64,000 nucleotides of DNA from assembly GCA_008933795.1 (NCBI GenBank), contig WBUJ01000002.1:1-64000 (forward strand), read 5' to 3'. This document shows positions 62,371-64,000 of this stretch, in pieces. Below the pieces are notes generated by a model that saw only the letters and a list, made by a program, of their open reading frames with translations, was not told where the DNA came from and did no database searches. This DNA is from Candidatus Contendibacter sp. Lineage in GTDB: Bacteria; Pseudomonadota; Gammaproteobacteria; Competibacterales; Competibacteraceae. Position numbers and translations under genes: made by a program. Within the stretch, counting starts at the first letter, position 1. Every line of letters begins with the position of its first letter.

Positions 62371-62408
62371 AGCCTGCTTGCTCCCCCGTCACGCTCGCTC
62401 TGTTCAGT

Positions 62409-63647
62409 TCAGTACAAAATCCGGGTTCGGATCGTGCCGGCCACTTCCTCAAGCCGTTTCTTGAGTTGCAGCGTCTCGGTGCGCTCGCCGCCATCCACGT
62501 CGATCACCACGTAACCAATCCGGGGGTTGGTTTGCAGATACTGCCCCGCGATATTGATGTGCTGTTCGGAGAAGATGGCGTTGATCTGCGACAACACGCC
62601 GGGCTGGTTGCGATGGATGTGCAGCAGCCGGTGCTTGCCGGGATGTTCGGGCAAGGCCACTTCCGGGAAATTCACCGAACTGACCGTCGATCCGTTATTG
62701 CTGTACTTGATCAGTTTGCCCGCGACCTCCAAGCCGATGTTCTGCTGCGCCTCCTCGGTGCTGCCGCCGACGTGGGGCGTCAGCAGCACATTATCGAACC
62801 GGCGCAACGGAGAGACGAATTCCTCGTCGTTCGCTTTCGGCTCCACCGGAAACACGTCGATGGCTGCCCCCGCCAGATGCTTAGCCTCCAAGGCTTGCGC
62901 CAAGGCGTCGATATCCACGACCGTGCCGCGGGCGGCGTTGATCAGTCGGGCGCCCGGCTTCATCCGCGCCATTTGCTCGGCCCCGATCATTCGCCAGGTT
63001 TGCGGGGTTTCCGGTACATGCAACGTCACCACGTCGGCGACTTCCAACAGCAGGTCGAGCGACGGCAGCGGTTGGGCATTGCCCAGCGCCAGCTTGGTTT
63101 CGATGTCGTAAAACACCACCCGCATTCCCAACGCCTCGGCCAGCACCCCAACCTGGGTGCCGATGTGACCGTAGCCGACGATGCCCAGACACTTGCCGCG
63201 CACCTCGTGCGAACCGGTCGCGGTCTTGATCCAGCCGCCGCGATGTGTCGCGGTGCTGCGCTGGGGGATGCCGCGCAGCAGCAAAATGACTTCCGCCAGC
63301 ACCAACTCCGCCACGCTGCGAGTATTGGAAAACGGGGCGTTGAACACCGGAACGCCCCGTTCCTGGGCGGCGTCGAGATCTACCTGATTGGTGCCGATGC
63401 AAAAGCAGCCGACCCCGATCAGGCGGGGCGCGTGTTCGAAGACCCGAGCGGTCAACTGGGTGGCGGAGCGAATGCCGACGAAGTAGCTATCGGCGATGGT
63501 TTCCAGCAACATTGATTCCGGCAAGGCTTTTGAGTGAGATTCGATGTTGGTGTAACCGTCCGCCTGGAAGGCTTCCACGGCGCTGGCATGAACGCCTTCC
63601 AGCAGCAGGATCTTGATCTTGCTCTTGTCGAGTGAAGTCTTGCTCAT
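62409..63647 (-). CDS. serA: D-3-phosphoglycerate dehydrogenase
   Basis: KIKILLLEGVHASAVEAFQADGYTNIE; GKCLGIVGYGHIGTQVGVLAEALGMRVVFYD; C-terminal ACT-like domain; ATG at 63647. Confidence 0.94.
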   Translation of the reverse strand: MSKTSLDKSKIKILLLEGVHASAVEAFQADGYTNIESHSKALPESMLLETIADSYFVGIRSATQLTARVFEHAPRLIGVGCFCIGTNQVDLDAAQERGVPVFNAPFSNTRSVAELVLAEVILLLRGIPQRSTATHRGGWIKTATGSHEVRGKCLGIVGYGHIGTQVGVLAEALGMRVVFYDIETKLALGNAQPLPSLDLLLEVADVVTLHVPETPQTWRMIGAEQMARMKPGARLINAARGTVVDIDALAQALEAKHLAGAAIDVFPVEPKANDEEFVSPLRRFDNVLLTPHVGGSTEEAQQNIGLEVAGKLIKYSNNGSTVSSVNFPEVALPEHPGKHRLLHIHRNQPGVLSQINAIFSEQHINIAGQYLQTNPRIGYVVIDVDGGERTETLQLKKRLEEVAGTIRTRILY

Positions 63648-63745
63648 GGGTGCGCCCGCTTCGCCGGTGATAGAATGAGGCTGGATATTATCTCTCCGGT
63701 CGGGGCTGGCAACCATCCCCTTTTCTCTCGAAGCGACCTTTGCCG

Positions 63746-64000
63746 ATGACCATGCACACTTCAAGCGAAACCGCCGCCCTGCTCGACGGCATCCGCACCT
63801 TCATCGAACCGGCCCACGTTCGCGTCGATCCCGACAGTTGCCTGAATTACGGCCGCGACTGGACCCGGCTGTACGCGCCGAATCCACTGGCAGTGGTGCT
63901 GCCGGGTAATGTCGAGCAGGTGAGACAACTGGTGCGGTACGCTAACGAGCATCGATTACCGTTGGTGCCTTCGGGTGGCCGCACCGGCCTGAGCGGCGCG
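63746..64000 (+). CDS. FAD-binding (GlcD-like) oxidase, N-terminal part truncated by the window edge
   Basis: Translation of 63746 onward: ...INYGRDW-type start CLNYGRDWTRLYAPNPLAVVLPGNVEQVRQLVRYANEHRLPLVPSGGRTGLSGA. Confidence 0.8.
   Translation, partial: MTMHTSSETAALLDGIRTFIEPAHVRVDPDSCLNYGRDWTRLYAPNPLAVVLPGNVEQVRQLVRYANEHRLPLVPSGGRTGLSGA

Overview
The window looks like a GC-rich proteobacterial chromosome segment, most likely gammaproteobacterial (inference from gene content only). Core blocks, left to right: (1) an aryl-acid/amino-acid catabolic and transport cluster on the minus strand: paaK, a CBS-domain protein, livF, livG, then livM, livH, livK, iorB, iorA and a second livK-like gene. 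About 9 kb of accessory DNA sits between livG and livM: a Ser/Thr kinase, a coiled-coil membrane protein, a C-type-lectin/BACON protein, a livM remnant, a frameshifted AAA-ATPase/PD-(D/E)XK gene, an RCC1-repeat protein and a DUF3782-like protein. (2) An accessory/defence island at ~19.7-37.0 kb: KfrA-like protein, HipBA, a translationally coupled PLD-helicase / DUF1016 (YhcG-like) nuclease / Eco57I-like methyltransferase operon followed by a second DUF1016 nuclease and decayed ORFs, a PEP/pyruvate-binding protein with a KaiC-like N-terminus, a MazEF-like module and a tyrosine recombinase. (3) Nitrogen assimilation: gdhA, gltB, gltD. (4) An AT-rich islet with a secreted protein and a GT-C membrane glycosyltransferase, flanked by copies of a short palindromic repeat. 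(5) thiM, then glycogen genes malQ, glgC, glgB and glgX, interrupted by cysB and a protein that aligns by eye with the replication-terminator protein Tus. (6) cysT, cysW, cysA, a DUF1992 protein, a DUF2058 protein, serA and the start of an FAD-linked oxidase. The strongest leads are the four-gene helicase/nuclease/methyltransferase operon, the Tus-like gene, the disrupted liv operon with partial gene duplications, and the dispersed palindromic repeats. No CRISPR array, rRNA or tRNA was seen.
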